From CAVXXB01 sp963765585 (GTDB lineage: Bacteria > Calditrichota > Calditrichia > JAJRVZ01): 64,000 nt of DNA. Both the position numbers and the translations under genes were made by a program. The stretch lies in assembly GCA_963765585.1 (NCBI GenBank), contig CAVXXB010000021.1, forward strand, positions 204,758 to 268,757, written 5' to 3'. Below, piece by piece: positions 9,650-18,001 of this stretch (the first letter of the stretch is position 1; every line of letters begins with the position of its first letter). Below the pieces are notes generated by a model. The model did not search any database, had not been told where the DNA came from, and saw only the letters and a program-made list of their open reading frames with translations.

Positions 9650-10040
9650 ATGACTGCTACTGTCTCATTTATTTAATGTGTCAATTTAGAGAAAGATAAA
9701 AATTATGTCAAAAAAAAACTGTTATATACATCACACTGGTACAAAATTATTAATTATTTATTAAATTAAGCTGCTTTACAGATGATATCATAAACTACCA
9801 TATAAATTTATTTTTGACAGGATAACAGAATAAATCTAAATAATAGAGTACTCTAGAACGTATCCAATCTCTTGTTCCCAAGTTAAACTTGGGAACAAGA
9901 GAAAACAAGATCCTGTGATCATGTCAAAATAAAAAAACTTAATGTCAAATGGCCTTCTCCGGAAATAAATTCCGGAAAAGATTTATTTAATCTAAGATAA
10001 TACTAACAATAAGTCTATTTATTTAACAAATGCGTATAAA
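9650..10040. repeat. Intergenic region with two palindromic repeats
   Basis: No gene is seen. At 9868-9902 there is a perfect palindrome with 17-base arms around a single A (arm TCTCTTGTTCCCAAGTT). At 9954-9980 lies an imperfect palindrome, CTTCTCCGGAAAT followed by AATTCCGGAAAAG, which matches the perfect one at 17061-17087. Both look like dispersed REP-type elements rather than gene-specific operators; neither is followed by a T-run. Confidence 0.7.
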
Positions 10041-10481
10041 ATGACAGATTTCTCCAATAAACATAAGAAACTCATAAATTATTTCAGATATCATTTTCCG
10101 TGGCAATTTGTAATGCTGGTTTTATTTGTATTATCCGGATTCAGTAACAAGGAATTGCCCGATCTCACTTTTCGCATATGGGATAAATTATTACATTTTC
10201 TCGCATTTGGATTCCTCGGAGTATTAATATACCGGAGTTTTATTCACTGTGCATGGGGTTTTATCCGCAAACATGCCATATTTTTTAGCGTAATAATTAC
10301 TGTTTTATACGGTGCGTTTGACGAGATACATCAATATTATGTGCCTGGACGGGATGCTTCTTACAGTGACTGGATTGCCGATGCGATTGGCGCGATAGTT
10401 TTTATTCTGATGGTGAGATGGATATATTCATTTAATAAACAAAATCAGAATAATGGAAAGCTTGATAGAACCGGCCGGTGA
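10041..10481 (+). CDS. VanZ-like family membrane protein
   Basis: A 146-residue inner-membrane protein with about four hydrophobic helices and the VanZ signature: KLLHFLAFGFLG in the second helix region and YGAFDEIHQYYVPGRDASYSDWIADAIGA in the third and fourth. The H/D/E-rich loops are conserved across the family, whose biochemical role is unclear outside teicoplanin resistance. Its 3' end overlaps the convergent nuclease-family gene by 37 bases. Confidence 0.85.
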   Translation: MTDFSNKHKKLINYFRYHFPWQFVMLVLFVLSGFSNKELPDLTFRIWDKLLHFLAFGFLGVLIYRSFIHCAWGFIRKHAIFFSVIITVLYGAFDEIHQYYVPGRDASYSDWIADAIGAIVFILMVRWIYSFNKQNQNNGKLDRTGR

Positions 10482-11335
10482 TCGGAGATGTGTGTGGTAT
10501 AAAGATCAAATTCTTTTTCCAGATACAAAATCCTGGTTTGCCCAACCCCGTATTCCGAATCACTCTCTCTTGTCATGAGTAGATGGTCGATCAGGCTGTT
10601 GTCAATCCCGATATATGATGATTCACCTAGCAGAGAAGAGGTTAAAAACCGGTAATTTACAGTATCTTCGATGAACACAGAGAAGACATTCTGGGCAGGC
10701 GGATTATCGATTTTGTCATTATAATCTCCCAGTGATAAGCAATCTTTGTCTGATGAGTTCAGAATCTCAGAATCGATATAGGTTTTTAATTTTTGACAGG
10801 CATCCAGCCTTCTCTCTCTGCTCTCATCATCACCGAATGCCTTGAGATGATTTACAATCAGAGTGAAATCGTAAACTACTTTATCTTTATCTCGTACTTC
10901 AACATAGGTAACCAGCGGTGGCCTCGGGAATGCATACCAATCATCTGTAAAAATCTGATATGGTGTTGATATGGATATCATATCTCTTTTATATATTATT
11001 CCCAGCTTAAGGTAATCCGATGGAAAATTTGAGACATATCCATCATATTCCGGCAATGAATCCAAAAGTGCCTGGAAATAATTTTTATCATTTATTTCCT
11101 GAATCCCAATTAAATCGATATCCATATCACGAATAATCTGTGCCAGGTAAGATACCGTTGTTCTGCCGTTGAGTGGAAACTGTTCAATATTCCAGGTTGC
11201 AATATCGAAGGTCTCGTTTGATCCATATTGTCTGACAATCCTTTTGGAATCCTCATTCAGTTCCGGATCAAGGCTTCGCTTTGAACAACCAAGAATGGTT
11301 AGGAAAATGATAAATGTCAATAAATATGGTTTCAA
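10445..11335 (-). CDS. Endonuclease/exonuclease/phosphatase-family lipoprotein
   Basis: A 296-residue protein from TTG at 11335, preferred over an upstream ATG (11389) because GGAG lies five bases before it and a lipoprotein signal follows directly (KPYLLTFIIFLTILGC-S). The rest is an EEP-fold domain: ATWNIEQFP, DLIGIQEIND (metal-binding Glu), the central LIVNHLKA, LSLGDYND and the terminal HISDHRPV. It is likely anchored in the envelope and cleaves a phosphodiester or phosphate; the substrate (nucleic acid, lipid head group) is unknown. Confidence 0.85.
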   Translation of the reverse strand: MKPYLLTFIIFLTILGCSKRSLDPELNEDSKRIVRQYGSNETFDIATWNIEQFPLNGRTTVSYLAQIIRDMDIDLIGIQEINDKNYFQALLDSLPEYDGYVSNFPSDYLKLGIIYKRDMISISTPYQIFTDDWYAFPRPPLVTYVEVRDKDKVVYDFTLIVNHLKAFGDDESRERRLDACQKLKTYIDSEILNSSDKDCLSLGDYNDKIDNPPAQNVFSVFIEDTVNYRFLTSSLLGESSYIGIDNSLIDHLLMTRESDSEYGVGQTRILYLEKEFDLYTTHISDHRPVLSSFPLF

Positions 11336-11640
11336 TGAATCTCCGTGTTTACAATTACCAATTGGCGATAGGCCATAACTAATTACCAATTACAAATCTC
11401 TTACCTTAGATCTCAAATTCCCTGCTTTTCTTCTTCTCTGCGCCTCTGCGAGAAATCAATTACCACACTCGTAGTATTTAAATCCTTCAACGAGAGTTTT
11501 CTAAAACAGATCCTGCAAAAATAAATTTTAGTAAATCAGCAAGTTACATTCTCAATAATGTTAATTTACGAAGCCAAATAATATAAAACGAGATCAAAAG
11601 AAAAATCCCAAAACAAATGGTTGTGTTGTATATCCTTTTA

Positions 11641-11964
11641 TTAACCGCAAAGTTCCCAGAGAAGACGCTAAGTACGCAAAATAAATAATTGAGACTTCAG
11701 AAAAATTATTATTTTTACCTGAACGTCATTCTGAACTTGTTTCAGAATCCCTTTAAATAGACCCTGAAATAAATTCAGGGTGACGAAATTCAATTATTTA
11801 TTACATTTTTCAGAAGTTTCTAATTATAAATCTTTGCGAATCTCTCATAATTCTTTGCGTACATTGCGGTTAATAAAACATTATCCATAGATTTCGATAG
11901 TTCTTAAGAAGGACGGTAAGAGATTTGAACTAAATTAATTATCATGAATCGGTTGTTAACACTA
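11641..11964. repeat. Composite dispersed repeat, copy 1 (ACCGCAAAG...CATTGCGGT ends)
   Basis: The left end TTAACCGCAAAG and the right piece CATTGCGGTTAA (near 11863-11875) form an inverted pair. Homology to the copy at 17755-17952 continues to CGGTTGTTAACAC near 11964. This copy is interrupted at 11691-11825 by a second element absent from the other copy. Confidence 0.75.
11691..11825. mobile_element. MITE-like element nested in the composite repeat
   Basis: A roughly 131-base insertion flanked by AATT on both sides (11687-11690 and 11822-11825), where the uninterrupted copy at 17.8 kb has a single AATT. Its ends are imperfect inverted repeats (GAGACTTCAGAAAAA versus TTTTTCAGAAGTTTCT). Inside lie two palindromic blocks, GTCATTCTGAACTTGTTTCAG and CCCTGAAATAAATTCAGGG. 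A second copy in opposite orientation sits at 20593-20709. There is no coding capacity, so transposition would need an enzyme in trans. Confidence 0.7.
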
Positions 11965-12232
11965 TCTTAGAACAATACAGTTAATTAATAATTTTTAATT
12001 GCCTATGGCCAATCGCAAATTGCCAATTAATTATTCTCAGATACCAGAATGAGTATGGTTTCAGGATTTTGTTTATAATTGTGATTTGGAAAATTTACGA
12101 TTATATTCAGCGGATATTGCTGTAGTAAGTAAAGAAATACAAAATTTGTTTGTCTGCCAAATTTCATATTTATAATATTTGGCAAAAATATTATATTGTA
12201 TGTAAATAAAATCAATATAAAGTGAGGATGAT

Positions 12233-13225
12233 ATGTATCGTGCCAGAATTGCCGGTGTCGGGCATTATGTGCCCGAAAAAGTTGTGACTAATTTTGATCT
12301 TGAAAAAATGATGGATACCAGTGATGAGTGGATCCGGGAAAGAAGCGGGATCGTTGAAAGACATTATGTTAGTGATGGAGAAACAAATGCAGATCTGGCT
12401 GAAAAAGCAAGTTTGAAGGCGATTGAGGCTGCCGGGAAAAAACCGGAAGATATTGATTTCATTATTTTTGCCACTCTCCAATCAGATTATTTTTTTCCGG
12501 GAGCTGGTTGCTTGCTACAGGAACGGCTTGGTTTACCGGGCGTCCCTGCACTGGATATCAGAAATCAGTGCAGCGGATTCGTTTATGGTCTTTCAATTGC
12601 CGATCAATACATAAAAACCGGTATGTATAAAAATATTCTGCTTGTTGGGTCAGAGATACAGTCACGGGGAATCGATTTAACAACGCGTGGCCGGGACGTA
12701 GCAGTATTGTTTGGCGATGGTGCTGGTGCCGTTGTTATAGACCGTTCGACTGATGAGAGAGGCATCATGACCACCCATTTACATGCGGATGGGAAATATG
12801 TAAAAGAATTATGGTGCGAAGATCCGGGTAGTGTTAAAAGCCCAAGAATAACACATGAGATGATTGACTCAACGAGTATCTGGCCATACATGAATGGCAG
12901 AGCTGTATTTAAATATGCGGTAACTAAATTCCCGGAGGTGATCAGAGAAGCGCTTGAGGCGACTGGTGTCGACAAGGATGAAGTTGATCTTGTTATCCCA
13001 CATCAGGCAAATATGCGTATTACTGAAGCCGTGAGAATGCGTCTTGAATTGCCGGAAGAAAAAGTATATAGTAATATTCACAAATATGGCAATACGACAG
13101 CCGCTTCTATCCCGATTGCATTAAGTGAAGCTATTGCTGAAGGGGTGATAAAAGAAAACTCACTGGTATGCTTTGCTGCTTTTGGAAGTGGGTTTACATG
13201 GGCATCCGCATTAGTTCGTTTGTGA
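12233..13225 (+). CDS. fabH: Beta-ketoacyl-ACP synthase III
   Basis: A 330-residue thiolase-fold enzyme that condenses a short acyl-CoA with malonyl-ACP to start fatty-acid synthesis. The catalytic triad is visible: C113 in IRNQCSGFVYG, H257 in VIPHQANMR and N287 in KYGNTTAAS. The start ATG at 12233 follows GAGG at a good distance. It stands alone, upstream of lipA but separated from it by about 180 bases of repeat-rich sequence. Confidence 0.95.
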   Translation: MYRARIAGVGHYVPEKVVTNFDLEKMMDTSDEWIRERSGIVERHYVSDGETNADLAEKASLKAIEAAGKKPEDIDFIIFATLQSDYFFPGAGCLLQERLGLPGVPALDIRNQCSGFVYGLSIADQYIKTGMYKNILLVGSEIQSRGIDLTTRGRDVAVLFGDGAGAVVIDRSTDERGIMTTHLHADGKYVKELWCEDPGSVKSPRITHEMIDSTSIWPYMNGRAVFKYAVTKFPEVIREALEATGVDKDEVDLVIPHQANMRITEAVRMRLELPEEKVYSNIHKYGNTTAASIPIALSEAIAEGVIKENSLVCFAAFGSGFTWASALVRL

Positions 13226-13401
13226 CCATCGTATCGGTTGGAATTATTTTAAGGATATGATTGTTAGAAAATTAGAGACTAAATAAATTGGTATTTGGTA
13301 ATTTGTTATTTGGAACTCGGAACTTGGACTTTTTTATAGCTAATTGCCAATTGCCTATGGCCAACTACTAAAAGATCAATTATTCAGATCAGAGAAGATG
13401 T

Positions 13402-14289
13402 ATGCCGGCAAAAACAGATCCGTTAAATATTATACAAAACACGTCATTACGACGTCCCGAATGGTTAAAAGTAAGGTTCGGTTCGGGTGATAATTTCAGA
13501 CATGTTCGGAAACAGGTTGATCACAATGCCTTACACACAGTATGCGAAAGTGCGCGTTGCCCGAACCTTGGGGAATGCTGGTCACGAGGCACGGCTACAT
13601 TCATGGTGTTGGGAAATACATGTACACGAAGCTGTAAGTTCTGCAATATAAATGTAGGAAAACCTACCGAATATGATCTTGAAGAGCCGCAGAGGGTGGC
13701 CGAAGCGGCGCTTAACATGAATCTGCATCATGTTGTGATAACCATGGTTGCCCGGGATGATCTAAAAGATGGTGGTGCGTTTATCGTTGCCCAGACTATC
13801 AAAAAAATAAGAGAGATGATACCGGAGTGCAGTATAGAAGCACTAATTTCCGATTTAAAAGGATCAAAAGAGGATTTGGATACTGTTCTGCAATCGGGGC
13901 CGGATATCCTGAATCATAATCTTGAGACAGTCCGGCGGCTGCAAAAACCTCTGCGAGTCCAGGCAAATTATGAAAGATCAATGCAAATTTTACAATGGGC
14001 TGCTGAAGCCGGACATACTACAAAGTCAGGAATAATGGTTGGTGTCGGTGAAAAATTTAATGAGATTGTGGAGGTGATGCAGGATCTGATTAAAATTAAT
14101 TGCCGGATCCTGACTATCGGCCAATATCTGCCACCAACAAAAGAACATTATCCGCTTGATCGCTATTACACTCCAGCCGAATTTGAGGATTTAAGAGAAC
14201 TTGGTTATGAGATGGGATTTGCCCACGTAGAATCGGGCGCACTGGTCAGATCTTCATATCATGCAGAAGAGGCAATTTCTGCATCTTAG
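13402..14289 (+). CDS. lipA: Lipoyl synthase
   Basis: A 295-residue radical SAM enzyme that inserts two sulfurs into octanoyl groups on lipoyl domains. The auxiliary cluster ligands are C48, C53 and C59 (CESARCPNLGEC); the radical SAM triad is C74, C78 and C81 (CTRSCKFC); and the terminal ESGALVRSSYHA carries the serine ligand typical of LipA. Length is normal. It is followed after 12 bases by a small lipoprotein gene that may share its transcript. Confidence 0.97.
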   Translation: MPAKTDPLNIIQNTSLRRPEWLKVRFGSGDNFRHVRKQVDHNALHTVCESARCPNLGECWSRGTATFMVLGNTCTRSCKFCNINVGKPTEYDLEEPQRVAEAALNMNLHHVVITMVARDDLKDGGAFIVAQTIKKIREMIPECSIEALISDLKGSKEDLDTVLQSGPDILNHNLETVRRLQKPLRVQANYERSMQILQWAAEAGHTTKSGIMVGVGEKFNEIVEVMQDLIKINCRILTIGQYLPPTKEHYPLDRYYTPAEFEDLRELGYEMGFAHVESGALVRSSYHAEEAISAS

Positions 14290-14301
14290 AAAGGGACTTA
14301 C

Positions 14302-14835
14302 TTGATATTTTTATCAAAATCATGTTGGTCACAGCTCATTGTTATTACCATTACGATATCCCTCCTCTCATGCAATACATCTGAAAATATTTCAACTCCT
14401 GAAAAAATTGGCAGTAAAAAAAGAAGCAATCTTATTATGGGTGAGGATGCAATTAAAGATATTGACAAATTGCATGGTCTCGCGGTAGCCGCACAGAATA
14501 ATGTAATTGCGGAATATGGTGAGGATGAGCGGGATTTGTTATATCTTTCTTTTTATCAAAATAAAATCGATGCGGATAACGCCTTCTTCGAAATGGTTAA
14601 AAAAATAGCACATAGTAAAAAAGGTCCCTTTTCACATTTGATGCCAATAGCGGGGTCGGGACGAAATGCATTTTTTTTAATGGGGATGGGAGCGGCCCAC
14701 TACGTCTTTCTCTCCGGGCATCATATCATATGGTTACAAACCTATCAGTCATTTGATTTAGAAATACCAGTATCTCTATCAGAACTTTACCCGGTTGATT
14801 CCGAATCTGATAAAAGACTGCCGGATGAGTCTTAA
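14302..14835 (+). CDS. Small lipoprotein of unknown function
   Basis: A 177-residue protein starting at TTG 14302 with AAAGGGA upstream. The N-terminus is a signal with a lipobox (ISLLSC-N), so it is probably a lipoprotein. The mature part has no family I recognise; it contains a short glycine-rich segment (PIAGSGRNAFFLMGMGAAHYVFLSGHH) and no repeats. It sits between lipA and the GAF-SpoIIE phosphatase on the same strand, and its function is unknown. Confidence 0.6.
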   Translation: MIFLSKSCWSQLIVITITISLLSCNTSENISTPEKIGSKKRSNLIMGEDAIKDIDKLHGLAVAAQNNVIAEYGEDERDLLYLSFYQNKIDADNAFFEMVKKIAHSKKGPFSHLMPIAGSGRNAFFLMGMGAAHYVFLSGHHIIWLQTYQSFDLEIPVSLSELYPVDSESDKRLPDES

Positions 14836-14927
14836 AATCTTTGCGCAGGGTTCATAATTTGGGTATTTTATAAGTGATTATTTTAGGCTTCACGGTATTA
14901 TTCTCCCATACAATAAGGACAATTCTA

Positions 14928-16238
14928 ATGTCAGAATCTGAGCTTACATCTCCGGAAATAAATCAATTAAAATATGAAAATGTACGTTTGAAAGTTGCTG
15001 TTGAGGAATTATCAATCCTGAATGAGATTGCCACGGCGATCAGTTCCACGCTTGATGTACAGGAAGTCATCGATTTGATTGTTAAGAAATGTATCAAACA
15101 TCTCAAAGTGGAACAGGGTGCGGTGATGCTGATCAATGAGGCGGATAAAAGTAATCCTATTGTTACTATGGAGCGGATATTCGATCAATCGAGTGATGAA
15201 AGACTGCCAATAAGATTGAATACTCAACTTACCGGCTGGATGATGAAAAATCAAAAACCCTTATTATCAAATTCATTGCCCGATGACGAACGATTCACAT
15301 TGAATAATGATGACGTCAGCTCGATTGTGTCGCTTCTTGCCGTTCCCCTTCATTTAAAAGGTAAAATGGTTGGTTTGTTGACAGTATTCAATAAGCGTGG
15401 TGAAGAAGGTTTTTCTGAAGATGATAAACGGCTTTTAACTATCATTGCTGCCCAATCTGCACAGGTGATTGACTCAGCCAGGCTCTACCGGGAAGAGCAG
15501 GAATTTATGAAAGTCCAGGAAGATATGAGCATGGCCTCACAGATTCAGCAGAATCTGCTTCCTAAAAAGATTCCGGAAATTCAGGGATATGAGGCCGGGG
15601 GGATAAGCATTCCGGCAAAAAATGTAGGTGGCGATTATTATGATTTTATTATCACTCAATCCGGGAATATTGCATTTTGCCTGGGAGATGTCTCGGGAAA
15701 AGGGACGGCGGCTGCATTGCTGATGGCCAACCTTCAGGCTACATTGCGTGGTCAGACCTTATCCTGCACCTGTGCCCGCGATTGTCTTGACAGGGCAAAT
15801 AAATTGCTATATCAAAGTACAGATTCTGAAAAGTATGCCACTCTATTCTATGGTATATTAGATCCGATAAAACACCAATTGGCTTTTACGAATGCCGGTC
15901 ATAATTATCCCTTTTTCATTTCAAAAGATGGTGAGATAGAGCGATTAAAAACGATAGGAATTCCTTTGGGATTTTTGGAGGATTTTGAGTTTTCTGAGCA
16001 CACGGTACCATTTAATGTCGGTGATGTTCTGGTGCTTTTTTCTGATGGTATTAGTGAAGCAATGAATCAACATGAAGAGGAATTTGAGGAAGAAAAAATA
16101 TTGCAGGTCGTTCAGGAGAGTATGGATCAATCTCCACATCAGATGATTGAAAACTTGCTTTCATCGGTAAGAGAACATGCCGGTGATGAAGAACAATCCG
16201 ATGATATGACCTTACTTGTCATAAAAAGGATTCAATAA
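14928..16238 (+). CDS. GAF-domain SpoIIE/RsbU-type serine phosphatase
   Basis: A 436-residue cytoplasmic regulator. The start is ATG 14928, with AAGGA seven bases upstream; the open frame extends to 14874 without a good start. A short coiled coil precedes a GAF domain (about 35-185, LLAVPLHLKGKMVGLLTV), then a PP2C-like SpoIIE domain with PAKNVGGDYYD, LGDVSGKGTAAALLMANLQA, FSDGISEAMN and EEQSDDMTLLVIKR, supplying the metal-binding aspartates. Such enzymes dephosphorylate STAS antagonists in partner-switching pathways; the STAS protein 950 bases downstream is the obvious substrate. Confidence 0.92.
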   Translation: MSESELTSPEINQLKYENVRLKVAVEELSILNEIATAISSTLDVQEVIDLIVKKCIKHLKVEQGAVMLINEADKSNPIVTMERIFDQSSDERLPIRLNTQLTGWMMKNQKPLLSNSLPDDERFTLNNDDVSSIVSLLAVPLHLKGKMVGLLTVFNKRGEEGFSEDDKRLLTIIAAQSAQVIDSARLYREEQEFMKVQEDMSMASQIQQNLLPKKIPEIQGYEAGGISIPAKNVGGDYYDFIITQSGNIAFCLGDVSGKGTAAALLMANLQATLRGQTLSCTCARDCLDRANKLLYQSTDSEKYATLFYGILDPIKHQLAFTNAGHNYPFFISKDGEIERLKTIGIPLGFLEDFEFSEHTVPFNVGDVLVLFSDGISEAMNQHEEEFEEEKILQVVQESMDQSPHQMIENLLSSVREHAGDEEQSDDMTLLVIKRIQ

Positions 16239-16275
16239 CCAGCAGTTGTTCGGTTTGCACTAAAGGAGAATAACT

Positions 16276-17022
16276 ATGTATATGCGATTGGTGAAGGCTA
16301 ATTATATGCCTGCTTCTCTGTCACTTATTCAAAAAATATATGATGAAAAGATAATCCCCGAATTACAAAAAATGAGAGGTTGTCTTTTTGCCTGCCTGAT
16401 TGTTAGTGAAACAAAAATTGATGAAGGTGTTAGTCTGACGATTTGGGATTCTGAAGAAAATGCAGAATCTTATGTACAGAGTGGTGTTTTTCAGTCATTG
16501 CTGGCAGAATTACGGCCTTATTTATCAGACTCTTCAGAATGGAAAGTCGAACTTACGCGCGATCTCAAAGTGGAATATAAGCCAGTTCCCGATGAACCGA
16601 CAATAAAATCATATCGTACTATAATTGAGTCGAGTCAAGATATCAAAAAATCTGAGGCCATGTATATGCGCCTGTTATCTTTAAATATTCAGCCTGGTAA
16701 ATTTGAGGAATTTCAGGAAATATACACCAAAGAAATTTTCCCGATACTCAAGGCGGTAAAGGGCTGCCGTTATACCTATCTGACAGGAAATGACGACAAT
16801 CCCAATGAAGCCATTTCGATTACTATCTGGAATAACCGTGAAGATGCCGAAAAATATGAGAAAGAAGTGTTTGCAAGTTTGCTGGAAAAGGCGCAACCGA
16901 CACTTTCGGATTTATATCAATGGAAAATGGCTTTGGAAAATGATGAAAACTGGCAGGTAAAAACCAGTGATGATATTGCTGTCAAGTATTACAATGTTGT
17001 TTCGGGAATGGGATTTAAATAA
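16276..17022 (+). CDS. Tandem ABM-domain protein
   Basis: A 248-residue protein made of two copies of an antibiotic-biosynthesis-monooxygenase-like (dimeric ferredoxin fold) domain, about 1-100 and 133-235. Each copy begins MYMRL and contains a FPILKAVKGC-like helix followed by an SITIW strand. The halves are clearly related, so an internal duplication made a single-chain dimer. Family members range from monooxygenases to small-molecule sensors and haem enzymes. Here it sits between a GAF-SpoIIE phosphatase and a STAS protein, and other ABM-like proteins follow both sigma-54 regulators in this window, which suggests a sensory or accessory role; that is inference. Confidence 0.8.
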   Translation: MYMRLVKANYMPASLSLIQKIYDEKIIPELQKMRGCLFACLIVSETKIDEGVSLTIWDSEENAESYVQSGVFQSLLAELRPYLSDSSEWKVELTRDLKVEYKPVPDEPTIKSYRTIIESSQDIKKSEAMYMRLLSLNIQPGKFEEFQEIYTKEIFPILKAVKGCRYTYLTGNDDNPNEAISITIWNNREDAEKYEKEVFASLLEKAQPTLSDLYQWKMALENDENWQVKTSDDIAVKYYNVVSGMGFK

Positions 17023-17060
17023 TTTTTGTTTATGTCTAATATTCCATTAACTATAATTAT

Positions 17061-17087
17061 CTTCTCCGGAAATTATTTCCGGAGAAG
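17061..17087. repeat. Perfect 27-base palindrome
   Basis: Arms of 13 bases (CTTCTCCGGAAAT) around a central T. A diverged copy is present at 9954-9980, so this is a dispersed palindromic repeat rather than a unique operator, although it lies just upstream of the STAS gene. Confidence 0.7.
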
Positions 17088-17194
17088 CACCATTTGTCCA
17101 GAGAAAACATAGGTAGTGAATAATTGAAGGTGTTCTTAAAAAAGATTATATTTAAGTTGTTACATTGAAATTGGTAAAGAGGAGGAGTTGACTG

Positions 17195-17533
17195 ATGAAG
17201 TTTAAAGATAAAATTGACGGCACTATTGGTATCCTGGCCATGAAGGGTAAACTTATGGGGCCTCCTGACACAGATGAACTGCATGACGAGGTGAAAAGTC
17301 TTCTTGGTAGCGGGGCAAAAAGTATTGTTCTGGATATGGGCGGTGTCAGCTGGTTAAACAGTATGGGTGTGGGCGCCATTATGCGCGCATATACTACTGT
17401 CAAGAGTCTTGATGGTGAACTTTGTCTCGCCAGATTAACCGATAAAGCACATAGTTTGTTCGTCATCACTCAGTTAGTCAAAGTTTTTAAAGTCTTTGAA
17501 ACCGTAGATGAGGCAGTCAGCAGTTATAATTGA
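17195..17533 (+). CDS. STAS-domain anti-sigma factor antagonist
   Basis: A 112-residue STAS protein of the SpoIIAA/RsbV class. The core KSIVLDMGGVSWLNSMGVG holds the conserved serine (LNS) that RsbW-type kinases phosphorylate and SpoIIE-type phosphatases release. The start ATG follows AGAGGAGG closely. Together with the kinase at 9.2 kb and the phosphatase at 14.9 kb it completes a partner-switching circuit. Confidence 0.92.
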   Translation: MKFKDKIDGTIGILAMKGKLMGPPDTDELHDEVKSLLGSGAKSIVLDMGGVSWLNSMGVGAIMRAYTTVKSLDGELCLARLTDKAHSLFVITQLVKVFKVFETVDEAVSSYN

Positions 17534-17624
17534 TTTAAACCCCATTATACCAACATCTGAATCATCAGCTAAAGTACAAATCCGCTGAAACGTACTGCAC
17601 TGAAATTCTAAAAAAGTTTTGCTT

Positions 17625-17668
17625 CCGGGCTTCTATTAATTTAAAGGCCCGGTCGTTTTTTTATTTAC
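17625..17668 (+). terminator. Probable rho-independent terminator after STAS gene
   Basis: CCGGGCTT pairs with AAGGCCCGG (one bulged G) across an AT-rich loop, followed by GTCGTTTTTTTA. It lies about 100 bases after the STAS stop codon and probably ends that transcript. Confidence 0.6.
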
Positions 17669-17754
17669 ATATAACAAATATTTTTACTCTGTGTTTGAAA
17701 TATAATCCTTGTTAATTATAATTTGTCTTGTCCTGACCAGGTGTTTACATATTT

Positions 17755-17952
17755 TTAACCGCAAAGTTTGCAAAGGAGACACCAAGTACGCAAAATAAAT
17801 AATTATAAATCTTTGCGAATCTCTCTAAATTCTTAGCGTTCATTGCGGTTAAGAAAATATAATCCATTGATCTCGAAATTAAGGATTAAGTCCTTGAGAA
17901 GGACGATAGATATCAGGGTAAGATTAATAATCATTATTCGGTTGTTAACACA
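17755..17952. repeat. Composite dispersed repeat, copy 2
   Basis: It begins TTAACCGCAAAG, has the inverted match CATTGCGGTTAA at 17841-17852, and continues in homology with copy 1 to CGGTTGTTAACAC. The interior reads AATAATTATAAATC without the MITE found in copy 1, so it represents the empty site. Confidence 0.75.
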
Positions 17953-18001
17953 GGGCAAGGACAATAACATACTTTTTATCAAATCTAACAAAAATATTTA
18001 A

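Larger units (their letters stand above)
11336..12232. other. Long non-coding stretch filled with dispersed repeats
   Basis: Nearly 900 bases without a credible gene. It contains TTGCCAAT/GCCTATGGCCAAT-type short repeats (11355-11395, 11998-12030), a CGCCTCTGCGAG fragment, and a composite repeat at 11641-11964 with a nested MITE-like element. A minus-strand ORF at 12027-12215 is low-complexity and has no family features. The fabH promoter presumably lies at the right end. Confidence 0.6.
17534..18001. other. Intergenic region with terminator and composite repeat
   Basis: No gene. It holds a probable intrinsic terminator behind the STAS gene (17625-17668) and the uninterrupted copy of the ACCGCAAAG composite repeat (17755-17952), which ends shortly before the kinase start. 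Confidence 0.6.

Noticed and set aside
12027..12215. Minus-strand ORF of 62 codons
   Set aside because: Low-complexity, repeat-derived sequence with no ribosome site or family pattern.
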